Part shown: positions 6,339-15,910 of the stretch, piece after piece
Layout of the letters: every line of letters begins with the position of its first letter
Position numbering within the stretch: the first letter of the stretch is position 1
Notes under the pieces: generated by a model
The model's input: the letters and a program-made list of their open reading frames with translations, nothing else
Databases searched by the model: none
Told to the model about the DNA's origin: nothing
Source of the DNA: Synechococcaceae cyanobacterium SM2_3_2
GTDB taxonomy: Bacteria; Cyanobacteriota; Cyanobacteriia; Thermostichales; Thermostichaceae
Length of the DNA: 33,843 bases
Reading direction: 5' to 3'
Assembly: GCA_012031565.1 (NCBI GenBank)
Contig: JAAUUM010000016.1
Coordinates: 1 to 33,843 of the forward strand
Translations under genes and position numbers: made by a program

Positions 6339-7793
6339 ATGTTCAAGCGCAGCACAGTGATTTTGCTCATCTTGGCTTTTGCCTTGATTGTGGGCAGTTG
6401 GGGGATCGACACCCTCCAATCTCGTCGTCAACAACAACTTGAGGCCGACAGTCGCCTCTTGGCCCTCGATATCGATCAAGTAGAGCGGATTGAGATTGAG
6501 CGTCCCAACGAGGATCCCAGCGTGATTGTGGTGGAACAAGGGGCTGATGATGGTGGACTGGATCCCGACTGGCTGGTGGTGGAACCAGTCAATACCAATG
6601 CTGATGATTTTACTGTGCGTGCCCTCTTACGCTCAGCAGCTGATTTGAAGGCAACCGCAGAGATTGAAGGGGATCCCACGTTGTCCGACTTTGGTCTCGA
6701 TCCGGCAGTAGAGTCTCTGACCCTGACTCTGGCTGATGGCTCGACCCAGACCCTGCAATTGGGGGATCCCGATTTCGATCAGACCGGTCTCTATGCCATG
6801 ACAGACTCTGGCCGCGTGGTCACCATTGCCAGTGGGGAGCGATCAGCCTTGGCTCCAACTTTGTTTCAGATCCGCGACAAAGAACTCCTCAGTATTCGAT
6901 CAGATCGGCTGGAGTCGATTGAGATTGCCCAGTCCGATCAAGTGATTGAGCTGAATTATGACGATGACCGCTGGCAAATTATCAGCCCTGAGCTACTCCC
7001 GGCTGACGAAACAGTGGTTAGTGCTCTGGTTAGCCCTTTGACCAGTTTGCAGGCGGCTAGTTTTGTGGCCGAAACCCAGGCGGATGAGTCTATCGATCTG
7101 GCGGAGTTGGGCCTTGAGAATCCCTCCGTCACCGTTACCCTAACCTTGCGACCTGAGATCGATGGCGATCCAGAGCAAACCGCTGTGATCTCATTGGGAT
7201 CCCCAGCTCCCAATGGCCAGCACTACGTCCTTACCTCGGCATCCCCAGCCGTGGCGACGATCTCTGAAGCCACCTTTGCTGCCCTGACCCCTGAGCTGAC
7301 AGAGCTACGCAGTCAGGCATTGGTCAGCCTAGATCTGGCAGATATCGCCAGCTTGACCATTGTCAGCAGCCACAATCCGGCCTTGGATCGCACCTTATTG
7401 CCGTCCGTAGAGAATCCCGGCCAGTGGGAAGTGTCTGATCAGCCCGAACGGCTGGTGTCGTTGAATAGCTTTTGGCAGGCCTTGGCAGCGCTACAGGCCA
7501 CAGACTTTGTGCCGGAAGGAAACTCCTTGGCCCGACGTGCAATGGCAGAACCACGGCTGGTATTGACGCTAGAGCGCCTCAATCAAGCGGAACCGGTGGA
7601 GTTGACCTTTGGGATTGGGGGCAACCAAGCCTATGGCCGCAGCCCTCAACAGCCTGAGATTGCTCAACTGGAGCGGGCTGACTATGACGAGATCGAAACC
7701 TTGCTGGGCACCTTTAAACCCCTGGCCAATGGATCCAACTCCAGCAGTGATAATGAAGCAGATGAATCCCTCAGCGAGGATCCAGAGTCCTGA
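6339..7793 (+). CDS. DUF4340 domain-containing protein, membrane-anchored
   Basis: The 484-aa protein begins with one hydrophobic segment (about residues 7-23) preceded by Lys/Arg, then a long soluble part with repeated DIA/DQVERIEI, TLTLADGS and WQIISPE units, characteristic of DUF4340 proteins, which often accompany Gld-type ABC exporters. The C-terminal tail is acidic and Ser-rich. It is presumably anchored in the plasma membrane with the bulk outside. No ABC genes are in view. It overlaps the next gene by one base (TGATG), so the two are co-translated. The start ATG follows a purine-rich stretch (GAGAGAGGGATG). Molecular function is unknown. Confidence 0.8.
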   Translation: MFKRSTVILLILAFALIVGSWGIDTLQSRRQQQLEADSRLLALDIDQVERIEIERPNEDPSVIVVEQGADDGGLDPDWLVVEPVNTNADDFTVRALLRSAADLKATAEIEGDPTLSDFGLDPAVESLTLTLADGSTQTLQLGDPDFDQTGLYAMTDSGRVVTIASGERSALAPTLFQIRDKELLSIRSDRLESIEIAQSDQVIELNYDDDRWQIISPELLPADETVVSALVSPLTSLQAASFVAETQADESIDLAELGLENPSVTVTLTLRPEIDGDPEQTAVISLGSPAPNGQHYVLTSASPAVATISEATFAALTPELTELRSQALVSLDLADIASLTIVSSHNPALDRTLLPSVENPGQWEVSDQPERLVSLNSFWQALAALQATDFVPEGNSLARRAMAEPRLVLTLERLNQAEPVELTFGIGGNQAYGRSPQQPEIAQLERADYDEIETLLGTFKPLANGSNSSSDNEADESLSEDPES

Positions 7794-8299
7794 TGCAGAT
7801 TGAATTTCGTGAGTGCGACTGGTTTAACTTGTGGCTTTGGATGGAGTTTGAAGAAACCCCTACCCAAGCGGAGCGCCAATATCTAGAACAGGTCTTGGAT
7901 GCTTGGTACACCCTGGGTATGTTGGGGGGCTTTAATGCCGAGACCTTGGTGGCCCAGGAGGCTGGGGTGGATCTGAGCTATTTGGACTATCGCCCCGAAC
8001 AGGATCCCTTGCCTGCACTGATGCACAACATGGGACAGGTGGACTATCACCAGAATTGGGGCCGCTGTTGGTTTGACCTGGGCACCGCTGATGCCATGTC
8101 TCTCGATGTTCTGCTCGGGGCATTGACTACACTGCAAAAAGAGTATCTATCTGGCCTGCTCCGAGTTTTTGTGGGAGGGCAAAATGAAGATTGGCCTGTG
8201 CCCGAAACAGCAGGAGAGCAACAGGATACTGGCAATGGCTTTTTTGTGACGCCAAGTTCAAGCGATGAAGATGACGAGAGCGAAGACGAAGATTACTGA
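7793..8299 (+). CDS. DUF3531-type conserved cyanobacterial protein
   Basis: The 168-aa protein opens with IEFRECDWFNLWLWMEF and contains NWGRCWFDLGTAD, conserved features I associate with DUF3531, a family shared by cyanobacteria and plastids. No membrane segment or catalytic motif is evident. The last 20 residues are almost entirely Ser, Asp and Glu. Its start overlaps the stop of the DUF4340 gene, indicating an operon. Function is unknown; the family assignment is from memory of sequence pattern. Confidence 0.7.
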   Translation: MQIEFRECDWFNLWLWMEFEETPTQAERQYLEQVLDAWYTLGMLGGFNAETLVAQEAGVDLSYLDYRPEQDPLPALMHNMGQVDYHQNWGRCWFDLGTADAMSLDVLLGALTTLQKEYLSGLLRVFVGGQNEDWPVPETAGEQQDTGNGFFVTPSSSDEDDESEDEDY

Positions 8300-8354
8300 T
8301 CCCAAGGTTAATGGGTGGTCAGGTCGTTTGCTTTCAACCTGTGGCGGGGAATGG

Positions 8355-8597
8355 CTAGGTAGGAACGGCCTCAAGGGGACGTAAGCGAGCCCACTTATCA
8401 GGTTCTGACCTAAAACTCTCGCAACCCACCACATCCCATTCCATCTCAGTCCCGCCTTTGCGGATGTTGACATTGATTTGGGGGTGTGTGGCTGCAAAGG
8501 TTGGAGCTTCCGTCAGGTGGGGCTGTTGATGCTGTTCTTCAACCGCATAGTAGGTGGTGCAGCTATCAACGTAGTGACAGTGGATGCAGATGCACAT
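8355..8597 (-). CDS. ycf34: Ycf34 family protein
   Basis: The 80-aa protein starts MCICIHCHYVDSC, continues with a TTYYAVEEQH segment and ends with EMEWDVVGCESF and a KWARLRP tail, the signature of Ycf34, found in cyanobacteria and red-lineage plastids. Cysteines 2, 4, 7 and 13 form the conserved cluster implicated in iron-sulfur binding. Ycf34 is linked to photosynthetic function, but its exact role is unclear. An upstream in-frame start at 8651 would add 18 residues not typical of the family, so the ATG at 8597 is preferred. It lies downstream of accA on the same strand and converges with the DUF3531 gene. Confidence 0.88.
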   Translation of the reverse strand: MCICIHCHYVDSCTTYYAVEEQHQQPHLTEAPTFAATHPQINVNIRKGGTEMEWDVVGCESFRSEPDKWARLRPLEAVPT

Positions 8598-8717
8598 GAG
8601 CTTGCAGACGGATAGACAGCGATATCTCTTTATAACAAAGCTGAATAACAAAGCCGATTGATACTTCTTGACGTTGATCTTGAGATCGTCTTGAGATTGA
8701 TTGAGAGGGTGAATGGA

Positions 8718-9692
8718 CTAAACGGCCTCTACGACCTCCCCCAGACGGCGGAATTTGGCATAGCGCATCTCCCGCAACTGGGTGCCACTGTATTGAGAAA
8801 GCTCTTGGAGGTATGTACACAGGGCAACTTTGAGGCTGGCGGCAGCTTCGAGGGGTGAGCGATGGGCTCCACCGATGGGCTCCGTGACCACATGGTCGGC
8901 AATGCCCAGTTCCATCAGATCTTGGGCTGTAATCTTGAGAGCAGCGGCGGCTTGGGGGGCCTTTTTGGCATCTTTCCATAGAATAGCGGCACAGCCCTCT
9001 GGTGAGATCACCGAATAGACAGAATGCTCCAGCATCAACAGCCGATCACCGATGCCAATCGCCAGCGCCCCGCCGGATCCCCCTTCTCCAATCACGGTGG
9101 CAATGATCGGCACCTCTAGCCGGAACATTTCTCGCAGATTGACTGCGATGGCTTCCCCTTGTCCGGTTTCCTCTGCTGCAACGCCGGGGTAGGCTCCAGG
9201 GGTATCAATAAACGTCACAATCGGCAAGCCAAATCGATGGGCGTGCTCCATCAGCCGCAGAGCTTTGCGATAGCCTGCTGGGTTGGGCATACCAAAATTG
9301 CGGGCGATGTTGTCTTTGGTATCGCGCCCTTTTTGATGGCCGATCACCATGACGGGGCGATTGTCGAGCCGAGCCAAGCCCCCCACGATGGCGGGATCAT
9401 CCTTGCCATGTCGGTCGCCATGCAACTCAAACCAACCGTCACAGATGGTCTGAATATAGTCGAGGGTGCTGGGGCGACGGGGATGACGGGCCACTTGCAG
9501 CCGTTCCACCGGAGAGAGCTGGCGGAAGATCTCTTGCCGCAGTTCTAGGGCTTTGGCCTCCAGCTGGCAGATTTCTTCGGCGGCCTCGATCTGGTTGTCC
9601 TCCGCCAACGCCCGGATCTCTTCGATCCGCTGCTCCAGAGCCACAACAGGTTTTTCAAACTCAAGCAGGAGACGGTCAGAGGCTTTGGTCAT
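8718..9692 (-). CDS. accA: Acetyl-CoA carboxylase carboxyltransferase subunit alpha
   Basis: The 324-aa protein matches AccA along its length: an N-terminal helical region ([18 protein letters not shown]), [31 protein letters not shown], the crotonase-like core with [18 protein letters not shown] and [15 protein letters not shown], and [13 protein letters not shown]. With AccD it transfers the carboxyl group from biotin to acetyl-CoA, making malonyl-CoA for fatty acids. A TTG at 9704 would add four residues; the ATG at 9692 gives the usual MTK start. accD is not in the window. It follows murF on the same strand after a gap of about 150 bp. Confidence 0.96.
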   Translation of the reverse strand: MTKASDRLLLEFEKPVVALEQRIEEIRALAEDNQIEAAEEICQLEAKALELRQEIFRQLSPVERLQVARHPRRPSTLDYIQTICDGWFELHGDRHGKDDPAIVGGLARLDNRPVMVIGHQKGRDTKDNIARNFGMPNPAGYRKALRLMEHAHRFGLPIVTFIDTPGAYPGVAAEETGQGEAIAVNLREMFRLEVPIIATVIGEGGSGGALAIGIGDRLLMLEHSVYSVISPEGCAAILWKDAKKAPQAAAALKITAQDLMELGIADHVVTEPIGGAHRSPLEAAASLKVALCTYLQELSQYSGTQLREMRYAKFRRLGEVVEAV

Positions 9693-9851
9693 GGGTGAGG
9701 ACAATCAGGATAAGGTCAGGGTCAATATGGATGGGAGTCGAGCTAGGGCCACAGCTCGGAAGCAGACGGGAAGCAGGTTTGGCGATAGAAACGGTTACTC
9801 GATTCAATGATTACTCAAATAATTAGCCAGTTATCAGCTAGCCAATTTACT

Positions 9852-11272
9852 TTAGTTCTCTAGTTTGTCATGAAAGCTCCGGGATCCCATCACCGGCTGT
9901 TGACTGCGATGACGCTCGATAAACCCCTGCATCACCTGCTCCAGCTCCACCGCCCGCGCTGCCTTAAACAGGATCCGATCTCCGGGTTGAACCTGTGTGA
10001 CCAGCGCCTCAATCACCTCCGCCTTGGTCTGAAACACCTGGGATCCCTGCACCTGCTGCGCTAAAAGATCCATCTCCCCATCGGGATCCAGCAGCAGCAC
10101 AAAATCCAACGGCAGTTGGGCCAGAGCGGATCCCACTTGGGCATAGAGTCTAGGGGCATGATCCCCCAACTCCCGCATGGCACCCAACACCGCCCCCCGT
10201 CGTCCTGTCGCCTGAGGTAATTGACAAAGGGCTTGGAGAGCAGCAATCATCGCCTCTGGGGCAGCATTGTAGGTCTCATCCCAGAGGCAAATATCCCCTG
10301 CCAGCTGGATCACCTGATTGCGGCCTTGGAGAGCTTCGGGCAACATCACTAGCTCTTGCAACTGAGCCAGATCCAGCCCTAACTGCTTGACTAGCGCCAC
10401 AACACTCATCCAATTGAGGGCGTGATGGCGACCTGGTAGTGGGATGGGTAACGTGACATTATCCACCACCACCGTCTGAGCCTGGGGATCCCATTGCCCT
10501 CGCACGTCTCCCCGATCTAGCCCAAAGGTGAGGAGGGGTTGGGTCAGGATCCCCTGAGCCGTGGTCAACAGTAAGTCATCCTCTCCATTCAAGATCGCCG
10601 CCTGAAGGGATCCCGTTTGGAGTAGCTCACACTTGGCTTGGGCAATCGCTAGTTGGGATCCCAATCTGCCGATATGGGCGGTGCCGATATTGGTGATTAG
10701 GGCATGGGTGGGCGCGGCAGTGGTGGCAAGACGGGCAATCTCTCCCATTCCTCGCATGGCCATCTCCAACACCACAAACCGATGGTGAGGCTCGATCTTG
10801 AGCAGCGTTTCAGCTACGCCGATATCGTTGTTGTGGTTAGCGGCACTTTTGAGCACAGGCCAAACCGTTCCAGCGCCGCCGCCACCATCTCTTTGGTGCT
10901 GGTCTTGCCTGCCGATCCGGTGATGGCAATGATGGGGATCCGAAAGCGTTGTCGCCACTGATGAGCAATGGACTGATAAGCAGCAAGAGTATCTGGCACC
11001 ACCCACAGGGATCCCGGTGGGACATTCTCTGGCGTGGATGGGATGGGACGGTCAACAATGGCTGCCACGGCACCCTTAGCAAACGCCTGGTCGATAAAGC
11101 GGTTGCCATCAAAGACCTCGCCGCGTAGAGCCACAAAGATTGCTCCTGGCAGAAGGGTGCGGGTGTCAGTACTGATGCTGGAGAAAGACTTACAAGAGAG
11201 GTGTCCCAACTGTTTGGGATCAAAATTGACTCCCAGCAGGGACGCCAAGTCAGGCAGGGATCCTTGGGCCAT
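9852..11272 (-). CDS. murF: UDP-MurNAc-tripeptide--D-Ala-D-Ala ligase, frameshifted
   Basis: MurF adds D-Ala-D-Ala to the peptidoglycan precursor in the cytoplasm. The N-terminal part (from ATG 11272) has STDTRTLLPGAIFVALRGE and the ATP-binding ITGSAGKTSTKEM. The reading frame is then lost: the continuation PVLKSAANHNNDIGVAETLL..LEMAMRG..NIGTAHIGRLGS lies in another frame ending at 9852. The break maps to the GGCC at 10858-10861 (minus strand GGCC where GGCCC would restore ERFG-PVLKS), so one base appears to be missing. Because MurF is essential and both halves are well conserved, a sequencing or assembly error is likelier than a true pseudogene. It lies 14 bp downstream of psbM and is probably cotranscribed. 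Confidence 0.9.
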
Positions 11273-11286
11273 GAACGGTAAAGGAG

Positions 11287-11394
11287 TTATCCTTCGCCTC
11301 GGCTAGCAGTCTGGACATAGAGAATGACCAGGAAGATGGCGGGTACAAGGATGACCAAGACCGTGCCTAACAGACCGAGAAAATTGGTTTCCAT
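11287..11394 (-). CDS. psbM: Photosystem II reaction centre protein M
   Basis: A 35-residue frame starts METNFLGLLGTVLVILVP and ends LYVQTASRGEG. It is one transmembrane helix with the LVP..FL.ILYVQT pattern of PsbM, a small subunit at the photosystem II dimer interface in the thylakoid membrane. Size and sequence fit cyanobacterial PsbM. It is immediately upstream of murF on the same strand. This gene identifies the organism as an oxygenic phototroph. Confidence 0.93.
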   Translation of the reverse strand: METNFLGLLGTVLVILVPAIFLVILYVQTASRGEG

Positions 11395-11426
11395 GATGAG
11401 GTGCGGGTGACGCTAAGATCAACGAT

Positions 11427-11435
11427 ACTATATCA
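11427..11435 (-). promoter_or_regulatory. Possible extended -10 promoter of psbM
   Basis: On the minus strand TGATATAGT ends 33 bp before the psbM start codon, giving TATAGT with an upstream TGN extension. No good -35 box is present. Confidence 0.35.
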
Positions 11436-11504
11436 CCCGCCACTTGCTTTTCTGAGAAATGGCATCCTGTTTGCAAAGGAGTGTTATGGCTCTTGCAGCA
11501 GCCC

Positions 11505-11532
11505 CTCAGTCAAGAGCACTCAGTCAAGAGCA
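11505..11532. repeat. Tandem 14-bp repeat, two copies
   Basis: CTCAGTCAAGAGCA is repeated head to tail between psbM and the ferredoxin gene, just beyond the ferredoxin stop codon. Confidence 0.9.
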
Positions 11533-11543
11533 GTTGTCAGAAA

Positions 11544-11840
11544 TCAAGGCTTAGTCTTAACGCTGACATCACCTAATACCTTGGTCTGACAGGCCAGTCG
11601 GTAGGTATCTGGCTTCTTGCGCAAGTGCTTTTCCTCCGCTGTAGTCCGGGGGGAGAGATGTTGGGATCCCTCCACGACCTCCATCACACAGGTGCCACAT
11701 TGCCCCACCCCACCACAATTCATCACCTTGGCCACCAGCTTATAGACATCGATCTGGGCCTCTAACGCCTTGAGCCGGAGGTTTGCCCCTTCAGCCGCAA
11801 CGATATGTTTGTTTTCTTTGACGAAATGGATGGTGGGCAT
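11544..11840 (-). CDS. [2Fe-2S] ferredoxin-like protein
   Basis: The 98-aa protein has a beta-grasp ferredoxin layout with cluster cysteines at 42, 48, 51 and 84 ([10 protein letters not shown] and LACQT). The first spacing is C-x5-C rather than the C-x4-C of classical photosynthetic PetF, so it is one of the less common plant-type-related ferredoxins of cyanobacteria. It probably carries electrons in the cytoplasm; its partner cannot be told from context. The basic C-terminal tail (VKTKP) also differs from the acidic PetF. It is transcribed divergently from the EamA transporter. Confidence 0.88.
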   Translation of the reverse strand: MPTIHFVKENKHIVAAEGANLRLKALEAQIDVYKLVAKVMNCGGVGQCGTCVMEVVEGSQHLSPRTTAEEKHLRKKPDTYRLACQTKVLGDVSVKTKP

Positions 11841-12000
11841 GGAAAAGAGGATCCTTTTCGGGTGGACAATGGGTCAGCAAGAGGCCAGTGATGGGAGAAA
11901 CTGGCAGTCTTGTAGTTATGTAACAACTATTGTAAATCAACCGACCCCAGCTCGATCACAGCCATGAGATCAGGGTCTGGCTCTGGCTAGGGGATCCTTA

Positions 12001-12033
12001 CCGTCCTCATCCAGCCCTCCCGTCCTCATCCAG
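12001..12033. repeat. Direct repeat of 14 bp with 19-bp period
   Basis: CCGTCCTCATCCAG occurs at 12001-12014 and 12020-12033, upstream of the EamA transporter gene. Confidence 0.85.
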
Positions 12034-12103
12034 ATTGACTAGCATCGTTAGGTTATTCTCATCGGCAGATCTCCTTCCGCCGGGATCCCATTCGCGTACC
12101 GTT

Positions 12104-13090
12104 ATGCTGACCTCGTTGTTGTCTCCCGCCCTGTTTGCGCCCGGTCGAACCCGTGGGATCCTGCTGGTGATTGTTGCTGCTGCCGGGTTTGCCGCCTTGG
12201 ACAGCACCACCCGTTATCTGTCAGGATCCCTGCATCCTTTTCAGATGGTCTTTTTCCGTAATCTGGTGGGGGCGCTATGGCTACTGCCCTTTGGTCTGCG
12301 GGTGGGGATCCCTGTGCTAAAGACAAAACGGGGTTGGCTGTATGGCTGGCGGGCGCTGATCAATACTGGAGCTATGCTGTGCTTCTTTTCGGCTTTTAGC
12401 CTCGCTCCGATTGCCGAGGTGACCGCATTGGGATTTACGGTGCCACTGTTTACGGTGATGTTGGCGATGCTGATCTTTAAGGAGCAATTACACCTGCCTC
12501 AAGTCTTGGCCTTACTCTGCGGCATTCTGGGCACTGGAGTGATCTTGCAGCCGGGGGTGGAGGGCATCAGTCTGGGCTATGGGTTGGCCTTGGCGGGCTC
12601 AGCTCAGTTGGCGGTGGTGCTGATCATGATCAAAAGCCTGACTAAGACTGACTCCACCCTGACCATCTTGATCTACATGGTTCTGTTGCAAACCCCGCTG
12701 GCGCTGCTGCCCGCTCTCTTTGTCTGGCAGTGGCCTACTGCTCCGCAATTGCTGTTGTTGCTACTGGGGGGATCGATGGGCACGGTGGGGCAGATCTGTA
12801 TCACCCAAGCCTATCGAGATACCGAGTTTGTCGCCCTAGCTCCTTTTGAATTTTTTGGCCTGATTTGGGCCTCTTTGTTAGGAGCACTGATCTTTGGAGA
12901 GGTGCCAAATCTATGGACATGGGTGGGAGGAGCGGTGATCTTTTCGGGTGGCCTGTTGACCATCGGGCACGGAATGGTGGCCCCCCGGCGACTGGCAGAC
13001 TTGGATGGGGCGCTGAGGGCAGAAGTGAGCCCCAAACAGGGATCCCATCTTGCCGATCCACCCCTGCCTTACGATGATCTGAATAGCTGA
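12104..13090 (+). CDS. EamA/DMT-family transporter
   Basis: The 328-aa protein is mostly hydrophobic, with about ten predicted membrane helices in two EamA-like halves; the first begins RGILLVIVAAAGFAALD and includes the FQMVFFRNLVGALWLLP segment typical of the family. Members export or import small metabolites; the substrate cannot be read from sequence. An upstream TTG (12035) would add 23 unconvincing residues, so ATG 12104 is chosen. Its 3' end overlaps the end of recQ by 22 bp in convergent orientation. Confidence 0.87.
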   Translation: MLTSLLSPALFAPGRTRGILLVIVAAAGFAALDSTTRYLSGSLHPFQMVFFRNLVGALWLLPFGLRVGIPVLKTKRGWLYGWRALINTGAMLCFFSAFSLAPIAEVTALGFTVPLFTVMLAMLIFKEQLHLPQVLALLCGILGTGVILQPGVEGISLGYGLALAGSAQLAVVLIMIKSLTKTDSTLTILIYMVLLQTPLALLPALFVWQWPTAPQLLLLLLGGSMGTVGQICITQAYRDTEFVALAPFEFFGLIWASLLGALIFGEVPNLWTWVGGAVIFSGGLLTIGHGMVAPRRLADLDGALRAEVSPKQGSHLADPPLPYDDLNS

Positions 13091-14533
13091 AACCCTCTGG
13101 TGGCGCGACGACGGCAATTGTCACAGACTCCACAGGGATCCGCCGCTGGGTAGCCAAACTGTTCGAGCAACACCTGCCAGCGGCACCCTCGCGTCTGGAT
13201 CAACTGGGCCATGCCCAAACCCGGATCAGGTGCCCCGCTGGGGGGGAAGTCGGGCAGGGCGATGCAAAATCTCAAAGGTAAAGGGATCCCGCCAGCGCAG
13301 ACAGCCCGCTTGGTGCAGCAGGGCCAGAGCTACCTTGGCCTCCACCCTTCCGACCTGCTGATAGGATCCCTGGTCGGGCAGGCTGTGCAGCAGTTGAGTC
13401 GCTTGTTCTCTGATCTGATGGCGCTGACGGTCAAAAAAGGCTTGCCGATCCTGATCGCCAGAATCAAGACTGCCGGTGGGTTCAGAAACCAGCATCAGGG
13501 CTGTGGCGGGCTGCCCATCCCGTCCTCCCCGGCCCACCTCTTGAATGTAATCGGCCAATGCAGGTGGTGGTTGAAAATGCGCCACCCAGCGCACATCCGG
13601 CTTGTTGATCCCCATGCCAAAGGCGTTGGTACAGACCAAAAAAGGCATGGATCCCTGTAGCCAATCCTGTTCCAGTTGTCGCCGTTGCTGGGATCCCAGC
13701 CCCCCGTGATAGACCTCTGTTGCCAGACCCTGCTGGTGCAGCCAAGCGGACAAGACCCGTCCATCCTCCCGCGTACGGACATAGACTAGGCCCGAGGATC
13801 CCTGTTGGGACTGAATAAATCGCTTCAGCTGCTGCCGCCGTCCTGCCGGAGTCCAGGCGATGGAAATCGAGAGGTGGAGATTGAGGCGAGCTGGATCCCC
13901 CTTGATCACCGTCGGAGTCTGGAGATCCAAGACGCTTTGTAGCACCGACTGGGTATAGGGATCCGCTGTGGCCGTGAAGGCAGCGATGGGAAAGTGTTGT
14001 GCCAAAGCCCGCCGTACAGTGCCCAAGCGCCGGTAATCAGGCCGAAAGCTATCGCCCCAATGCACCAGGGTATGGGATTCATCGATCATCAGCCCGTTGA
14101 TCTGGATCCCTTGCAATCGTCCCCAGACGGCTGGGCTAAACAAAGTCTCGGGCGACAGATAGAGTAGCCGCAGCCGCTCCTCCTCCAGGGCTTTGAAAAT
14201 GCGAAGCCTGAGGGTCTTAGGTACTTCCCCATGTAGACAGGCGGCGGGCAGCTTGCGTTTCCACAAGTCCTGTACTTGATCTTCCATCAGGGCGATTAGA
14301 GGCGAGATCACTAGGGTGAGGCCGGATCCCAGTAGGGCCGGGATCTGAAAGCAAATTGATTTGCCAAATCCGGTCGGCAATAGAATCAGCGCATCTCGCT
14401 GCTGGAGCAGGCAGCGCACCACCTGATCTTGGGGATGGCGAAAGCTGTCATAGCCCCAATAGGCTTTGAGGGCGGCTAAGACCTGCTCCCAGGTGGTGCC
14501 ATCGGCGTTCATGCTCTGCCCAACCTCAATCAC
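13069..14533 (-). CDS. recQ: RecQ-type ATP-dependent DNA helicase, frameshifted near its 3' end
   Basis: The protein has Walker A (LPTGFGKS), a DESH variant of the DEAH box, SAT-like AFTATAD, the C-terminal helicase motifs (FGMGINKPDVRWVAH, EVGRGGRDGQ) and then a RecQ zinc-binding end: RGCRWQVLLEQFG with CGVCDNC. That end lies in a different frame from the main part. The switch maps to a run of seven G at 13240-13246 (C7 on the coding strand); six would restore the frame. Without correction the helicase would end at 13226 and lose the zinc-binding segment. No HRDC domain is present. It acts in recombination and repair, and is divergent from prmA. Confidence 0.9.
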
Positions 14534-14651
14534 TCTCCCCTATCCTGAAGGGATCCCAGCCCAGTCTGGTAGGGGCTTAACGTTGTCTAAAGCTGATCAG
14601 GTATGGATCAGTAGATTAGTAGCAAGAGCGGCAGAGCCCAGATGATAGGAT

Positions 14652-15665
14652 TTGGCAGTGATCAACCCCCAGTACGGAGACAAGCGGGTGACGGCAGCTA
14701 TACAACCTCCTTCTTCCCACGTGTCTGATTCCACTCAGGGATCCCTGAATGGAGATTGGTGGGATCTGACTTTGATGGCGGATTTGAGCCAAGAGGATCT
14801 GATTTTCTGGCGGCTGGGCACCTTTGGTTGCCAAGGGATGACCAGTGAACAGGTCAAAGAACGCCGCCAGTCAGCCCGTGGGTTTGAGCGAATCGTTATT
14901 CATGCCTATGTCCCAGCATCAGCGGCGACGGTGCTGGATATGGCGGCTCTAGCCCTGCGGCTGCGTCAGGATGCCCTGATTGAGAAAAATCCTCCCCCGC
15001 AGCTGACCTGGGAGCGACTGGAGTCGGAGGACTGGTCTACCACCTGGAAGCAACATTGGCAGCCTCAAGAGATTGGCGACCATCTGTTGATCGTGCCCGC
15101 CTGGTTGACGCCACCCCCCACCAAACGACAGGTGTTGACGATGGATCCCGGTATGGCTTTTGGCACGGGGTCACATCCCACCACGCAGCTCTGTCTAGAA
15201 GCGCTGGAAATGCGCCTAACCGGCTGGGCGGATGATGAAGTTCATGAGCCTTTGGTGCTGGGGGATGTGGGTTGCGGCTCTGGGATCCTATCCATTGCTG
15301 GAGCGATGCTGGGGGCCAAGAAAGTGTTTTCTGTGGACACCGATCCCTTGGCGGTGGAAGCAACGATGCAAAACTGCCGCCTCAATGGGCTGGCGGATCA
15401 GGTGGAAGCTCGCCTGGGTAGCCTCGAACATATCCCGCAGATGGTGGATGGCTTAACCTGCAATATCTTGGCCGATGTGATTTTGGATATGATCCCAGAA
15501 TTTCGCTTGGTGGTGAAGGAGAATGGCTGGCTGATCTTGAGCGGGATCCTGATCGATCAGGCCAAGTTTGTCTCAGAAATGCTGGAAAACCATGACTGGG
15601 TGGTAGCCGCGCTCTGGAAGCGGGGGGAATGGTGTTGTCTCAATGTTCGTCAGGCCCAGAAGTAA
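14652..15665 (+). CDS. prmA: Ribosomal protein L11 methyltransferase
   Basis: The 337-aa frame matches PrmA: a substrate-recognition N-terminal domain (WWDLTL..DLIFWRLGTFGCQGM), a linker with DPGMAFGTGSHPTT, SAM-binding motif I (LGDVGCGSGILSIA), VDTDPLAVEA and the NILADVI active-site motif. It trimethylates ribosomal protein L11 using S-adenosylmethionine. The frame opens at a TTG (14652); the first 35 residues or so are weakly conserved and the true start may be the GTG at 14658 or later. It diverges from recQ. Confidence 0.94.
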   Translation: MAVINPQYGDKRVTAAIQPPSSHVSDSTQGSLNGDWWDLTLMADLSQEDLIFWRLGTFGCQGMTSEQVKERRQSARGFERIVIHAYVPASAATVLDMAALALRLRQDALIEKNPPPQLTWERLESEDWSTTWKQHWQPQEIGDHLLIVPAWLTPPPTKRQVLTMDPGMAFGTGSHPTTQLCLEALEMRLTGWADDEVHEPLVLGDVGCGSGILSIAGAMLGAKKVFSVDTDPLAVEATMQNCRLNGLADQVEARLGSLEHIPQMVDGLTCNILADVILDMIPEFRLVVKENGWLILSGILIDQAKFVSEMLENHDWVVAALWKRGEWCCLNVRQAQK

Positions 15666-15678
15666 GCGACTTTGACCT

Positions 15679-15704
15679 ATTTCCCGCACTGATTTCCCGC
15701 ACTG
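15679..15704. repeat. Tandem 13-bp repeat, two copies
   Basis: ATTTCCCGCACTG is repeated head to tail just after prmA. Confidence 0.9.
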
Positions 15705-15757
15705 AAGCAACGGCGATTTGACAGCGAGCTATGAGCTGGGATCCATAACAAACAGGC

Positions 15758-15859
15758 GGTTATTTTAGCGGCGCTGCCCACATGGCCTTCTCGTCCGGGC
15801 AGCAGGTCTTTGATACGCTCCCATTGGTCGTCGCGGAGTCCGGCTCGTCGGGTTGTCAT
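15758..15859 (-). pseudogene. Remnant of an IS5-type transposase N terminus
   Basis: The minus strand encodes a stretch with LRDDQWERIKDLLPGREGHVG, the conserved N-terminal start of IS5-family (DUF4096-type) transposases. Similarity ends after about 34 residues; the catalytic DDE region is absent. No terminal inverted repeats were recognised. It lies between prmA and the AtzF-C-like gene and marks an old insertion. Confidence 0.75.
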
Positions 15860-15910
15860 TTCAGTATCTTCTCTTCTCTCGGCCCCTGTGCTTTGTCTAT
15901 CTGATGACAC

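Noticed and set aside
8566-8979. Minus-strand frame of 137 aa overlapping accA and ycf34
   Set aside because: It runs through well-conserved accA codons in another frame and has no similarity of its own.
9852-11272. Programmed frameshifting in murF
   Set aside because: No slippery heptamer or downstream pseudoknot is evident, and two other genes in the window have similar single-base breaks at G/C runs, favouring sequence error.
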